DNA of 64,000 nt from Bowmanella yangjiangensis (lineage in GTDB: Bacteria; Pseudomonadota; Gammaproteobacteria; Enterobacterales; Alteromonadaceae). The position numbers were made by a program, and so were the translations under genes. The first letter of the stretch is position 1. Each line of letters begins with the position of its first letter. The DNA is taken from NCBI RefSeq assembly GCF_017255015.1, contig NZ_JAFKCS010000010.1, forward strand, positions 61,525 to 125,524. Direction: 5' to 3'. Shown piece by piece: positions 8,816 to 19,231 of this stretch. The notes under the pieces were generated by a model. It was given only the letters and a program-made list of their open reading frames with translations, was not told where the DNA came from and made no database searches.

Positions 8816-9343
8816 TCAGGCGAGCTTACGCAGGGGCTGCTGCTCAAAACAAGGTTCAAGACAATCCAACATAACCCGAATCGCTTCAAACTGTCCCAGT
8901 GCTTTGCCATTAGTCAGTGGTAACTGGTCATCAAGCAATAAACACAGGCAACTACTTTGGTTATCCTCGACTACCCACACTTTGGCGCGCTGCTCACCGC
9001 AAGTTAGCCAGGCCAGTCGATGATGATGTCCGCCCTGCTGGTGGCGATCGAAGAACCAACTTTTTGGCATTAAGGGTTTATGGAAGCGCTGCGTAGCACA
9101 GACATTTATGGCGAGTTGTGTTTGTTGAGCGGCGCTGAGCCTAAGCGGGCAATGCTCAAGCTGATTGGCCACCTGGCTGTAGACTTCCAGATCCTGAAGG
9201 TCAAAGGATTCTTGCTCGTCCAATGCATAGGCCAGATGCTTAGTACGATAAGGGGTCAGGAACAGCATGTCGCCCAGCAACAGCGCCAGGCGGTCGTGCT
9301 GATGGTCGTAATACCAGCGCCAGTTGCTATCAGGTTGCAGCAT
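8816..9343 (-). CDS. zapC: Cell division protein ZapC
   Basis: A 175-residue FtsZ-binding protein that promotes Z-ring bundling at midcell. The N-terminal PDSNWRWYYDHQHDRL and the following LGDMLFLTPY are recognisable ZapC features, and the position between pyrD and rlmKL matches E. coli. The reading frame continues to 9373, but the ATG at 9343 gives the expected N-terminus and has AAAGGGA upstream. The 131-bp gap to pyrD contains an 8-bp hairpin. Confidence 0.88.
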   Translation of the reverse strand: MLQPDSNWRWYYDHQHDRLALLLGDMLFLTPYRTKHLAYALDEQESFDLQDLEVYSQVANQLEHCPLRLSAAQQTQLAINVCATQRFHKPLMPKSWFFDRHQQGGHHHRLAWLTCGEQRAKVWVVEDNQSSCLCLLLDDQLPLTNGKALGQFEAIRVMLDCLEPCFEQQPLRKLA

Positions 9344-9372
9344 CAGAAAGGTCCCTTTTTGGTTAGTTAACA

Positions 9373-9396
9373 AAGGCGGCCAAATGACGCCGCCTT
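9373..9396 (-). other. Hairpin between pyrD and zapC
   Basis: On the minus strand AAGGCGGC, an 8-base loop and GCCGCCTT form a perfect 8-bp stem followed by only a short T-rich stretch (TGTTAACT). It lies about 100 bp after the pyrD stop and 30 bp before the zapC ATG. It may be a weak terminator or an mRNA-end stabiliser for pyrD. Confidence 0.4.
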
Positions 9397-9474
9397 ATAT
9401 TAATAACCTACATCCAAGCGGTTAATTTTATTAATAATTTATCCGCATAGACGCGTGGGATCCGCGCTGGATCT

Positions 9475-10482
9475 TTATAAGGATTCGAGGATCTCTTTGA
9501 TCAAATCCGGCCCTTGATAGATCAGTGAGGAGTATATCTGGATCAGATCTGATCCCGCCGCGATCCGCGCTTTAGCTGCGTGCGGAGAATCTATCCCCCC
9601 TACCCCGATAATCGGCATGGCACCATCTAATGCCTTGCTGAGTTTTTGTGTAACCTGCAAGCTGACCTGAGTGAGCGGTGAACCACTTAACCCCCCGGCT
9701 TCATTGGCATGCTCCTGCCCTTCCACCAACTTGCGATCCAAGGTGGTATTCGTTGCTATTACCCCATCCATGCCGGTTTGTACTAATGAGCGGGCAATAT
9801 CAATAATCTCTTCATCGCTGAGATCAGGAGCAATTTTTACCAGCACAGGTACATATTTACCGTGCTGATCGCTAAGTTGTTGTTGACGCTGTTTTAAGCC
9901 ATTCAATAAATTGTCCAGCGCTTCGCCATATTGCAGGTTCCGTAACCCTGGCGTATTCGGTGATGAGATATTGATTGTTACATAGCTGGCATGAGCATAA
10001 ACCTTGTCCAGGCAGTGCAGATAATCGTCCAGAGCCTGTTCTTCCGGTGTTACCTTATTCTTGCCGATGTTAATGCCAAGCACCCCTTTGTACTCTGCCC
10101 TTTTGACCTGCTCGACCAGATAATCCACGCCTTTATTGTTAAAGCCCATTCGGTTGATGATGGCCTGGGACTGGGGCAAGCGAAACAAGCGAGGCTTGTC
10201 GTTGCCCAGTTGTGGCCGTGGCGTTACGGTACCAACCTCAATAAAACCAAAGCCCATGGCGGCAAACGCATCAATACACTCGCCGTTTTTATCCAGGCCG
10301 GCGGCCAAGCCTAAGGGATTGCGAAAAGTCAGCCCAAGCAATTCCACAGGCTTTTCCGGTACGTGCTGCGCATAGATGCGATTCAGCAGATTACGCTGGC
10401 TGGCCTTTAGAAACGCCAAACTAAAATCGTGAGAACGTTCGGCATCTAAACTAAACAGCAGATCTCTTAACACAGAATACAT
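9475..10482 (-). CDS. pyrD: Quinone-dependent dihydroorotate dehydrogenase PyrD
   Basis: The class 2 membrane-associated flavoenzyme of pyrimidine synthesis, oxidising dihydroorotate to orotate with quinone as acceptor. It has 335 residues, with the N-terminal amphipathic helical region typical of class 2 (about 1-40), FMN contacts [10 protein letters not shown] (about 58-67), the catalytic-serine motif [11 protein letters not shown] (about 171-181), and the later glycine-rich GVGGID. The ATG at 10482 is preceded by AAGGAAA. It follows the terminator of the glutamate dehydrogenase gene and so has its own promoter. Confidence 0.97.
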   Translation of the reverse strand: MYSVLRDLLFSLDAERSHDFSLAFLKASQRNLLNRIYAQHVPEKPVELLGLTFRNPLGLAAGLDKNGECIDAFAAMGFGFIEVGTVTPRPQLGNDKPRLFRLPQSQAIINRMGFNNKGVDYLVEQVKRAEYKGVLGINIGKNKVTPEEQALDDYLHCLDKVYAHASYVTINISSPNTPGLRNLQYGEALDNLLNGLKQRQQQLSDQHGKYVPVLVKIAPDLSDEEIIDIARSLVQTGMDGVIATNTTLDRKLVEGQEHANEAGGLSGSPLTQVSLQVTQKLSKALDGAMPIIGVGGIDSPHAAKARIAAGSDLIQIYSSLIYQGPDLIKEILESL

Positions 10483-10538
10483 AATGGCGTGGTTTCCTTA
10501 ATAGCGGCTTAAAAACAGGCAATCGCCTACCCACGGAC

Positions 10539-10564
10539 AAAAAAAGCCCCGGCTAAACCGGGGC
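10539..10564 (-). terminator. Terminator of the NAD-glutamate dehydrogenase gene
   Basis: On the minus strand GCCCCGG, loop TTTAG and CCGGGGC are followed by a run of seven T. It lies 50 bp after the glutamate dehydrogenase stop and ahead of pyrD, insulating the two genes. Confidence 0.9.
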
Positions 10565-10613
10565 ATTATAGAGTATGCTCAAGCGACTGTCCCGCCCTTG
10601 GCGGGTGCAGCCC

Positions 10614-13600
10614 TTAGTGAGCTGATGAATTACTGCAGTTCAGGCTCAGCAACATCAGTTCACGCAGCGCCACTGAGAACTTGGCAAACTCGTGAGTGCT
10701 GCTGGTTTTGAACTCAGACATCATGTGATACCAGCGTTCCAGCAATTCATGATGGGTATCAATCCAGCTGTCCAGCAACGCCTGAGCGTCTTTGCTCTTG
10801 GGATCAAACTTCAGCAATACCGAGGTCAGTGAGCGTTGCTGCCAATCCAGTTCCTCACGGTAGGAGGCCCTGGCCAGTGCCTGCCAGTGGTTGCTGACCG
10901 ACTGACGGTTGATTTGATCCAGGAACCAGTGCAGTTGCAACTTGTTACCCAGCTTGTAATACAAGCTGGCAACCAGCGCCACTTTCTTACCTTCCAGACA
11001 AGCAATCTGGGCCAAATCCAGACAGGAGAACAGGTTGCTTAGGCTCGCAACTTTATAGGCGATATCCTTAGGCACGCCAGCTTCGGTCATCACGCGGCAC
11101 TTCTCTTCCAGTTCCTTGTATTCAGTCTCGACCAAATAGTCCTGCAGATTCTTGCTCAGATCCTGCATGGTAGGCAGATAGAAGGCAATCGCATCATCAA
11201 TAGACAAGCCTTTATTGCCATGGCGCAAATACCAGCGAGACGCGCGACGTAATGAACGGCGCATATCATCCAGCATTGCCAGTTGCATGTTGGCGTCGAT
11301 CTTATTGTCGAGCTTCTCAATCTCACGCCACACGGATTCCATGCCAAAGATACCTTTAACCACGGAATAGGCATTGACCACTTCAGAGACACTGGCGCCG
11401 GTTTCTTCCTGCAAACGATGCATAAAGTTCAGGCCCATGTCGTTGATCATATTGTTGGTCAACTTAGTGGCTATGATTTCCCCTTTCAGTGGGTGCAAGG
11501 TCATTTGCTCGGCAAACTTGTCCTGCAGCATTTTCGGGAAAGCCGTAATCAGTAATCTGGCGTGATACGGGTTTTCCGTGACTTCAGGAATATTCAGTTT
11601 GTCTTTCAGCACCATCTTGCCATACGCCATCAGCACGGCCAGTTCAGGGCGTGTCAGACCGCGATCAGAGGCTTGACGCTCAGACAACTCATCATCACTC
11701 GGAATAAATTCCAACTCACGGTTCAAACGACCTTCGCGCTCCAAGCCATGGATGAAACGCAGTTGTTCTTTAAGACGCGAGCCACCGCCAATTTCGGTAA
11801 TAGAGATGGACTGGGTTTGACGATAACAGTCCTGCAATACAATTTGCGCCACATCATCGGTCATATCGTACAGCAGCTTATTACGCTGCTTGATGGTCAT
11901 ATCACCGTTTTGCACTAAGGTATTAAGCAGGATCTTGATGTTAACTTCGTTATCCGAACAATCCACACCACCAACGTTATCGATAAAGTCGGTGTTCATG
12001 CGTCCGCCGGCAGCACAGTATTCCACCCGGCCGAGCTGAGTACAGCCCAGGTTGCCGCCTTCACCAATAATCTTGGCTTTGATGTCTTTACCGTTTACAC
12101 GCAAATCATCGTTGGCGCGGTCACCCACATCCGCATGGGTTTCCTTGGAGCCTTTCACATAGGTACCTATGCCGCCATTCCAAATCAGGTCAACCGGCAT
12201 TTTCAGAATATTATGAATCAACTCACTGGGGGTCATGCTCAATTGCTTGGTTCCCAGCCATTTCTTCATTTCGGCCGTCAGCTTAATGGCTTTGTCAGCG
12301 CGGGAGAAAATGCCACCGCCCTTGGAAATCAGATCTTTGTTGTAATCGGCCCAGTTCAACGACGGGTCATTAAACAAACGCTGACGTTCTTCGTATGTCT
12401 TGGCCGCGTCTGGGTCAGGGTCGAAGAAAATATGCATATGGTTAAATGCAGCCACCAGGCGAGTATGCTTGGACAGCAGCATGCCGTTACCAAATACGTC
12501 ACCGGCCATATCACCTATACCTATACAGGTGAAGTCAGTGGTTTGACAATCCACGCCGATTTCACGGAAATGACGTTTAACCGACTCCCAGCCGCCACGT
12601 GCGGTAATACCCATACCTTTGTGGTCGTAACCAACGCTACCACCAGAGGCAAAGGCATCACCCATCCAGAAGTTATACTCTTCAGAAATGCCGTTCGCGA
12701 TATCTGAGAAAGTAGCGGTGCCTTTATCTGCGGCAACCACCAAATAAGGATCATCTTCGTCTAAACGCACCACATCTTTGGGCGGAACAATTTCGCCCTG
12801 CACTATGTTGTCAGTGATATCCAGCAAAGAGCGGATAAAGATGCGGTAGCATTCCTTACCTTCTTCCAAAAATGCCTGACGGCCACCTGTAGTTGGCAGG
12901 TTCTTACAGATAAAACCACCTTTTGCACCAACCGGAACAATTACGGTGTTCTTTACCTGCTGTGCTTTTACCAGGCCCAAGACTTCAGTACGGAAGTCTT
13001 CCTGACGGTCAGACCAGCGCAAACCACCACGGGCAACGCGTCCACCACGCAGGTGCACACCTTCAACACGCGGTGAGTAAACAAAAATCTCGAACTTAGG
13101 CAGCGGCAGTGGCATATCAGGGATAAGCTCTGGCAGCATCTTAAAGGAGATATAAGGCTTGTCGTTACCCTGCTCATCTTTCTGGTAGAAGTTAGTACGC
13201 AGCGTAGCCATGACCATATCCAGATAACGACGAATAATACGGTCGTCATCCAGATTCGATACGTTATCCAGGCTTTCTTTCACTTGAGACAGCAGCGCTT
13301 CTTCTTTCTTCTCCGAACGTTTTACCGCCGGGTCAAAACGCTGTTCAAACAATTGCACTAACAAAATGGCGATGTGCGGATACTTGTCCAGCGCTCTGGC
13401 GATATAGTCCTGGCTGAAAGAGCTACCGGTCTGACGCATATACTTGGCGTAGGCGCGCAGAATAGTCACTTTACGACCAGGCAAGCCGGCACCCAAAACT
13501 AAACGGTTAAAGGAGTCATCCTCTAGCTGCATGTACCAGACTTTCGAGAAGGCATCCTGGAACAGTTCCTGAGCCTGCTCCAGGCTCATTTTATTGCTGG

Positions 13601-15458
13601 AACTGTGCAACATGGAGAAATCCATGATCCAGTTGACTGTACCGTCGCTAGCCTTGACCTGATAAGGGCTCTCGTCGATTACGCGTAACCCGAAATGCTC
13701 TAACATCGGCAATACGGCAGACAAGTGAATGGGCTGCTTGCGGTGGAACAACTTCAGTTTAACTACCGCACTATCGTCCGACTCTTCCTGTGGACGGTAG
13801 AACAGCATATCCAATGTACGCTCGTCATCCAGGCTTTCCAGCTTCTCGATATCCACTACCGTAGTGGTCGGTAGATTTTGTTCGGTATAGCTGCGGGGAA
13901 AGGCATTATCGTACTTCTGATCAAGCTTCTTGCCTTTGGCTTCGCCATAGCTGGCACGCAGCGCACTGCTTAGCTTGTCATTCCAGCTCTTAGACAGCTC
14001 GATAATATTCTTTTCAATTTCCTTCACGTCTATTTCCACGTTGTTGTTCTTCACGCGCACCATATAGTGAGTGCGGGCATAAACGGACTCGGAGAAGAAG
14101 GTAGTGAATTCCACATCCTGCTCGCTACCGAAGGATTTTTTCAATAAAGCCTGGGTGTCTTTACGCAGTTGGGTGTTGTAACGCTCTCTGGGCACAAACA
14201 CCATGCACGAGTAGAAACGCCCAAATACATCACGACGCACAAATAAACGGGAAATACCACGTTCCTGCATCTGGAAAATACCCAGGGCAATCTTGCCAAG
14301 CTCATCTTCATTGGCCTGCAGCAATTCATCACGTGGGTAGGTTTCGAGAATATTCAGGAAGGCTTTGTAGGCGTGCGACGACTTGTCGAATGCAGAGTTA
14401 TCGCACATACGGGAAATCTTTTCTTTCAACACGGGCACATCACTGGCGCCAGCGTTGTAGAAGGCCGACGAATACAAACCGATAAAGCGGTGCTCGCCCA
14501 CTACATTACCTTCGTTATCAAATTCTTTGATTCCGATGTAATCCATGTAGGCAGGGCGATGAACCCTGGATTTGGTGTTGGTCTTGGTCAGAATCAACGG
14601 ATTCTGACTCAGGGTTTCTTCCCTGGCCGACACCGGCAAACGCGACAATAAACGGTCACGGTTGCTAACCGAGTTTTTCATCAAACCCAAGCTGCTGTCG
14701 TTGTCAGCAATCCAGCGATGATCACCTTCCACGGCTTTTGCCTGATAATGGCGATACCCCATAAAGGTGAAGTTGTTATTGCGGATCCACTTCAGGAAGG
14801 TATGCACCTCCTTTTGCGCCGCGCTGCCCGCTGGGCAGGGCTGCTTGGCGTAATCTGCAATCACAGCATCTATTCGTTCATTCATCGGCATCCAGTCAGA
14901 CACCGCCAACTGCACTTCATCCAATACGGAATGCAGTTCTTTTTCAATATCTTGCAGCGCTTTCTTACTGGTCTGACGGTCAATTTCCATCAGGAACACG
15001 GTCTGCTTGGTAACACCTTTACTCTTGGCGTCTTGCAGGGCTTCCAGTTTATGGTCTTTAGCGCGTTTTACACCAATTGGCGTATGCAGCATCAAGTGGG
15101 CGGTGATGCTCAGGCGGTTAATTGCCATACGCACCGAATCCACCAGAAACGGCATATCATCAACGATGATTTCAATAATAGTGTGGGAAGACTGCCAACC
15201 GTGCTTAGCAATTTCCGGATTAAATACACGAATAAAGGGTTCTTTATCGTGGTAGTCAACAAACTCATTCCACAAACTCAGCGTGGCACCATACAGATCG
15301 CTGTCCACCCTGTTTTGTAAATCATCCTTTGAGATGTTTTTAAACAGAATTTGCGCGAACTGCTCCACCAGTGGCGACTGTGCCTTGTCGACTTTCTTGC
15401 GGATCAATGAATACACATTTTCGAGGAGTACAGAGTGCTGGCTATTTGCAACCGTCAT
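10614..15458 (-). CDS. gdhB: NAD-specific glutamate dehydrogenase, large (180 kDa) type
   Basis: A 1614-residue enzyme converting glutamate to 2-oxoglutarate and ammonia with NAD, normally a catabolic role in proteobacteria. The long N-terminal part carries ACT-like regulatory segments (for example TIIEIIVDDMPFLVDSVR near residue 90). The catalytic core begins near residue 800 with RGGRVARGGLRWSDRQEDFR and VKNTVIVPVGAKGG, containing the substrate-binding lysine. The C-terminal domain is helical. No frameshift was seen. The gene stands alone, with an intrinsic terminator downstream. The name gdhB follows Pseudomonas usage. Confidence 0.96.
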   Translation of the reverse strand: MTVANSQHSVLLENVYSLIRKKVDKAQSPLVEQFAQILFKNISKDDLQNRVDSDLYGATLSLWNEFVDYHDKEPFIRVFNPEIAKHGWQSSHTIIEIIVDDMPFLVDSVRMAINRLSITAHLMLHTPIGVKRAKDHKLEALQDAKSKGVTKQTVFLMEIDRQTSKKALQDIEKELHSVLDEVQLAVSDWMPMNERIDAVIADYAKQPCPAGSAAQKEVHTFLKWIRNNNFTFMGYRHYQAKAVEGDHRWIADNDSSLGLMKNSVSNRDRLLSRLPVSAREETLSQNPLILTKTNTKSRVHRPAYMDYIGIKEFDNEGNVVGEHRFIGLYSSAFYNAGASDVPVLKEKISRMCDNSAFDKSSHAYKAFLNILETYPRDELLQANEDELGKIALGIFQMQERGISRLFVRRDVFGRFYSCMVFVPRERYNTQLRKDTQALLKKSFGSEQDVEFTTFFSESVYARTHYMVRVKNNNVEIDVKEIEKNIIELSKSWNDKLSSALRASYGEAKGKKLDQKYDNAFPRSYTEQNLPTTTVVDIEKLESLDDERTLDMLFYRPQEESDDSAVVKLKLFHRKQPIHLSAVLPMLEHFGLRVIDESPYQVKASDGTVNWIMDFSMLHSSSNKMSLEQAQELFQDAFSKVWYMQLEDDSFNRLVLGAGLPGRKVTILRAYAKYMRQTGSSFSQDYIARALDKYPHIAILLVQLFEQRFDPAVKRSEKKEEALLSQVKESLDNVSNLDDDRIIRRYLDMVMATLRTNFYQKDEQGNDKPYISFKMLPELIPDMPLPLPKFEIFVYSPRVEGVHLRGGRVARGGLRWSDRQEDFRTEVLGLVKAQQVKNTVIVPVGAKGGFICKNLPTTGGRQAFLEEGKECYRIFIRSLLDITDNIVQGEIVPPKDVVRLDEDDPYLVVAADKGTATFSDIANGISEEYNFWMGDAFASGGSVGYDHKGMGITARGGWESVKRHFREIGVDCQTTDFTCIGIGDMAGDVFGNGMLLSKHTRLVAAFNHMHIFFDPDPDAAKTYEERQRLFNDPSLNWADYNKDLISKGGGIFSRADKAIKLTAEMKKWLGTKQLSMTPSELIHNILKMPVDLIWNGGIGTYVKGSKETHADVGDRANDDLRVNGKDIKAKIIGEGGNLGCTQLGRVEYCAAGGRMNTDFIDNVGGVDCSDNEVNIKILLNTLVQNGDMTIKQRNKLLYDMTDDVAQIVLQDCYRQTQSISITEIGGGSRLKEQLRFIHGLEREGRLNRELEFIPSDDELSERQASDRGLTRPELAVLMAYGKMVLKDKLNIPEVTENPYHARLLITAFPKMLQDKFAEQMTLHPLKGEIIATKLTNNMINDMGLNFMHRLQEETGASVSEVVNAYSVVKGIFGMESVWREIEKLDNKIDANMQLAMLDDMRRSLRRASRWYLRHGNKGLSIDDAIAFYLPTMQDLSKNLQDYLVETEYKELEEKCRVMTEAGVPKDIAYKVASLSNLFSCLDLAQIACLEGKKVALVASLYYKLGNKLQLHWFLDQINRQSVSNHWQALARASYREELDWQQRSLTSVLLKFDPKSKDAQALLDSWIDTHHELLERWYHMMSEFKTSSTHEFAKFSVALRELMLLSLNCSNSSAH

Positions 15459-15774
15459 TTTTATACCTTGTCATGCGGGCTTTGTAGGGCGAATTTTAGT
15501 ATACCAATTCACTTTCAGTAATTTTCGCTCAGCGGAATCAGTAATAAAGAACTGAGATCTATACAAATTCTGAGTATTGTCCCCTATTCCCTAAGCCTTT
15601 GAAAGGGCTAAATTGCCTGATATGACCCGGCTTCGGGATACATATTCATACGGAGTTAATAAAAATTTCTAATCTGAAAATTCTGTGGTTCAGAGAGGAA
15701 ATTTGAACCTGCACGAATGTGGAGTGAATAAGCGTGAAAACCCGCTAAAAGGTGTCGATTGCCATGTATAAATG
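15459..15774. other. Intergenic region upstream of the glutamate dehydrogenase gene
   Basis: It must contain the gdhB promoter (minus strand; a TATACT element near 15500 is a possible -10). A 6-bp inverted repeat GGTTCA/TGAACC (15687-15692 with 15704-15709) is present; on the minus strand it superficially resembles a tRNA T-arm and 3' end but does not fold as one. Nothing else was recognised. Confidence 0.4.
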
Positions 15775-15810
15775 AAAAAGCCGTGAAACCCACTTTGTAA
15801 GGTTCACGGC
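15775..15810 (-). terminator. Terminator of the DUF1302/DUF1329/YCF48/RND cluster
   Basis: On the minus strand GCCGTGAACC and GGTTTCACGGC pair with one bulged base around a 10-base loop, followed by five T. It lies about 40 bp after the stop of the RND transporter gene, the last gene of the cluster. Confidence 0.8.
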
Positions 15811-15848
15811 TCACTTTCATGCACTGGGGCTATTAGTTATGCAAGAAA

Positions 15849-18167
15849 TTATTTTTGCTTGTACCAAAACACTGATGCTAAGGCAGGTAACACCACCACA
15901 GCCCCTAACATGTTTACTACAAACATAAAGGTCAGCAGGATGCCCATATCCATCTGGAACTTCAGACTGGAGAAGACCCAGGTACTGACGCCAATAGCTA
16001 AGGTGATACCGGTAAAGAGTACCGCACTGCCCCGCTCTTTCAAGGCATCGAAATAAGCCTGACGCACTGCCATGCCCGACTTCAGTTTTAAACTCATGGT
16101 AGACAGAATATAAATGCCGTAATCGACACCAATCCCCACACCCAAGGCAATAACAGGTAAAGTTGAAACCGTTAGACCGATTTGCAACTTAGTCATCAGC
16201 GCCTGTGCCAATATAGATACCACATACAACGGCAGTACGACCGCCAAGGTCGCCCGCAATGAGCGGAAACTCAGTAGACACAAAACAATCACCGCACCGA
16301 ATACGTACAGCATCATCGGAGCTTGCGCCGCTTTCACCGCTTCATTAGTTGCCGCCATCACCCCAACCGGACCAGAGGCCAGCTTAAATTGCAGGTCTTC
16401 ACGCTCATATTGCTGGCGATACTCTTTAACCGCATTTACAACACGGTCGATGGTTTCGGCTTTATGATCGGCCATAAACAAAATAACCGGCATCACGGAG
16501 CAATCACCGTTGAGCAAACCAGATGAGGTATCTACCCTGGAGATATCCTGCACCAGGGATTGTTGATTGCGTGGTAACACCCGCCATTTAGGGTTGCCTT
16601 CGTTGTAGCCAGCATTGATAAGCTTAGCCACCGACGCCAGACTGACCGCAGATTGCACGCCTTCCACGTTTTCCATCTTCCATTGGAATTCGTCAATAGC
16701 ATTCATAATGTCAAACGAGGTACAGGCCGATGGCGTGGTTTCTACCAGCACAGACATATAGTCAACGCTGATGGCGTATTTATCGGTAATCAGGAAGGTA
16801 TCCTGGTTATAGCGGGAATCCTCATGCAAAGCAGGCGCTCCTGCATGCAAATCACCAATCTTCATCTGTTCAGACTGATACCAGCCAAATGCGAACAGCA
16901 GCGCCACCACGATCAGGATAATCTTAGCCACGCCGGCATTTGAACAGTGGGCGACATAATTCCAGAAGCGATCGGAACGCTGTTCTTTATTAGCAAATCG
17001 CGCCTTGTACTTTTCACCCAGTTTCACATAGGACATCAGTACTGGCAGCAAGATCAGGTTGGTCAGGATAATCACGGCAACCCCCATACTGGCAGTAATA
17101 GCCAGTTCGCGGATAATGCCGATATCAATAACCAGCAGCGTCATAAATCCTATTGTATCGGACAACAGAGCGACACCGCCTGGGATCAGCAAGGTACGAA
17201 AGGCCTTTTGCGCGCCTTGCTTGGCCGTTTGTCCGGCAATAACTTCCTTACCTACGGAATTGATCATCTGTACGCCGTGGCTGACACCAATGGCAAAGAC
17301 CAAAAACGGCACCAGAATAGACATGGGATCCATGCCAAAGCCAAGTAAGGTAAGCAACCCCATTTGCCAGATCACGGCAATAATCGAGCAGAGCAGCGGT
17401 AATAATGTCAGCAGGAATGACTTACAGAACAAGTAAACCATGACCGCGGTAATGGCGATAGCAATGGCGAAAAACAGCAGCACATCCTTCGCCCCTTTTG
17501 CCACATCCCCCACCATTTTGGAGAAGCCGATAATATGAATACTGATTTCATCGTCTTCAAACTTACCACGCAGTTGCTGTTCCAAATTGTCTGCAAACGC
17601 CAGGGTATCTAGTTTTTCTCCCGTTTGCGGGTCCAGTTCGAGAAGCTGGGCGGTGACCATGGCACATTTAAAATCGTCAGACACCATGCGCCCAACAATG
17701 CCGGCCTTAACAATATTTTCCGATACTAATTTCAAACCAGCAGGATTGGCTGGATTAAAGTCTGCCGGGATAACCGGACCACCGGAAAACCCTTCCTCCA
17801 CCACTTCGGTAAAGCGTGTAGAAGCACTGTATAAGGATTTGACCTGAGACCTATCTACTCCAGGGATAAAAAACAGCTGATCATGAACATCTTTAAGCCG
17901 TGTAAAGAAGGTCTGGTTAAAAATGGTGTCGTTACGACCACAGACCGACACCAGAATACTGTTGGCACCGCCGAAGTTTTTCTGGTGCTTCATGTAATTC
18001 TGCATGTAAGGGTGATTCAGCGGGATATTTTTTGTAAATGCCGCATCCAGTTTTAACTGCGTCGCTTGCCATAGCAAAAAGCCACTCAGTAAACCAAACA
18101 ACACCATTACCCATGCACGATGGCGAAAAATCACGAGTTCAAAAAAATCTATTAATTTGGTCATCAC
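15849..18167 (-). CDS. MMPL/RND superfamily transporter of the DUF1302-DUF1329 cluster
   Basis: A 772-residue inner-membrane protein of the RND superfamily (MMPL type, COG1033). It has one TM near residues 17-35, a periplasmic loop to about 215, a block of five or six TMs at about 215-400, a further TM near 410-425, a second periplasmic loop, and a final TM block at about 620-765. At 772 residues it is much shorter than drug-efflux HAE1 pumps and lacks their adaptor. It begins 5 bp after the YCF48-like gene and is thus co-transcribed with it. By family it likely moves a hydrophobic molecule or drives periplasmic lipid transport; the substrate is unknown. Confidence 0.88.
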   Translation of the reverse strand: MMTKLIDFFELVIFRHRAWVMVLFGLLSGFLLWQATQLKLDAAFTKNIPLNHPYMQNYMKHQKNFGGANSILVSVCGRNDTIFNQTFFTRLKDVHDQLFFIPGVDRSQVKSLYSASTRFTEVVEEGFSGGPVIPADFNPANPAGLKLVSENIVKAGIVGRMVSDDFKCAMVTAQLLELDPQTGEKLDTLAFADNLEQQLRGKFEDDEISIHIIGFSKMVGDVAKGAKDVLLFFAIAIAITAVMVYLFCKSFLLTLLPLLCSIIAVIWQMGLLTLLGFGMDPMSILVPFLVFAIGVSHGVQMINSVGKEVIAGQTAKQGAQKAFRTLLIPGGVALLSDTIGFMTLLVIDIGIIRELAITASMGVAVIILTNLILLPVLMSYVKLGEKYKARFANKEQRSDRFWNYVAHCSNAGVAKIILIVVALLFAFGWYQSEQMKIGDLHAGAPALHEDSRYNQDTFLITDKYAISVDYMSVLVETTPSACTSFDIMNAIDEFQWKMENVEGVQSAVSLASVAKLINAGYNEGNPKWRVLPRNQQSLVQDISRVDTSSGLLNGDCSVMPVILFMADHKAETIDRVVNAVKEYRQQYEREDLQFKLASGPVGVMAATNEAVKAAQAPMMLYVFGAVIVLCLLSFRSLRATLAVVLPLYVVSILAQALMTKLQIGLTVSTLPVIALGVGIGVDYGIYILSTMSLKLKSGMAVRQAYFDALKERGSAVLFTGITLAIGVSTWVFSSLKFQMDMGILLTFMFVVNMLGAVVVLPALASVFWYKQK

Positions 18168-18172
18168 AGCGG

Positions 18173-19153
18173 CTACCTCTGAATAAACCTGACGCCGGCT
18201 TCGGTTACGGCAACCGTGTTGCCTTTAAAACGTACCGCATTAAGAATGGCCTTTTCTTCTTTGGTTTGGGTCACATTAAGTTCGCCGTCCAACCACACAA
18301 GATAACCGTTATTACCCACAACCAGCGTTTGATTGCCTTCTAAAGGCACAATGCTGTTCAGTGAAGATTTCATACCTGTGGGCAAAGGTGACCAGCCGTC
18401 AGCCTCATCATATACAAACAGGTTGCCTCGCAGCCCTGCGGCGAGCAAGCGCCCATCTGCTGCCTGTCGAATATCAAAGAACGAACCATAGTAATCCACG
18501 TCCATTCGCTGCCAGCTTTTGCCAAAATCTTCACTCACCGCCAACAGCCCCGCTTCACCTGCCAGATAAAGGATATTGTTTACCCGGGCCAGGCGATTAA
18601 AATGCGGCAGGATTGAGCCTAACTCTTGCTCGTAAAGGGCTTCATCTTCTTCTTTAAGCTCTTGCAGATATTGAATATCTTCTTCATCCAACAGTTCAAT
18701 ATGGGGTTCACGCAGCCAGCTCGCACCACCATCTTCGGTGCGCAAAAACAAACCATAGGCGCCAATTGCCATGCCGTGCTGCTCGTCCAGGAACAACACG
18801 TCCATCAAGGGCTTTTCGAGCTCGGGGAGATAATGTTGAACTTGCCAGGAATGACCACCATCCTGACTGGCAATGACCAGAGCGTCATGACCAACTGACC
18901 AGATTCGCTGCCCTTGCACGGCAACCGACGTTAAGGTGGCATTCACAGGCACTTGTTGTTGTTGCCAATCTATACCGTCCTCAGATAACAAAATGTGTCC
19001 ACGTTCACCAACGGCAATCAAGCCATTTGTGGTTGTCGCCACATCCAATAAAAGGGACTCTTTCGCCAGCGGGGCCACAAAAGCCGGCGTAGTCTGTGCC
19101 TGTGCAGGCAGAATAAATAAGGCAGCCAGGGCCAGGGAAAAACGAAGCTTCAT
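18173..19153 (-). CDS. YCF48-like beta-propeller protein, exported
   Basis: A 326-residue protein with a signal peptide (residues 1-19, ending AQAQ) and repeated propeller strands with BNR/Asp-box-like motifs: SEDGIDWQQQ, SQDGGHSWQV, TEDGGASWLR and SEDFGKSWQR. It resembles the photosystem II assembly factor Ycf48/Hcf136, but in non-photosynthetic bacteria the family has other, mostly unknown, roles. An acidic insert near residues 155-180 is not part of the propeller repeat. It lies between the DUF1329 gene (114 bp upstream, with a terminator between) and the RND transporter (5 bp downstream). A scaffolding role for the transporter is an inference. Confidence 0.85.
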   Translation of the reverse strand: MKLRFSLALAALFILPAQAQTTPAFVAPLAKESLLLDVATTTNGLIAVGERGHILLSEDGIDWQQQQVPVNATLTSVAVQGQRIWSVGHDALVIASQDGGHSWQVQHYLPELEKPLMDVLFLDEQHGMAIGAYGLFLRTEDGGASWLREPHIELLDEEDIQYLQELKEEDEALYEQELGSILPHFNRLARVNNILYLAGEAGLLAVSEDFGKSWQRMDVDYYGSFFDIRQAADGRLLAAGLRGNLFVYDEADGWSPLPTGMKSSLNSIVPLEGNQTLVVGNNGYLVWLDGELNVTQTKEEKAILNAVRFKGNTVAVTEAGVRFIQR

Positions 19154-19231
19154 GTGGATAATTTCTCAGGAAGTTTGCTGCACGATGTTGTCCTTATACC
19201 TTGCGGCATGTCCTTGCCTCTTTGCACAAAT

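Noticed and set aside
14718..15320. 200-codon plus-strand ORF inside the glutamate dehydrogenase gene
   Set aside because: It lies wholly antisense to a well-supported core enzyme and its translation looks like a shadow frame with no recognisable domain; the same holds for 12135-12707.
15687..15709. Inverted repeat that on the minus strand resembles a tRNA T-arm and ACCA end
   Set aside because: The expected T-stem and acceptor pairings do not form and no integrase or mobile gene is nearby; it is probably chance.
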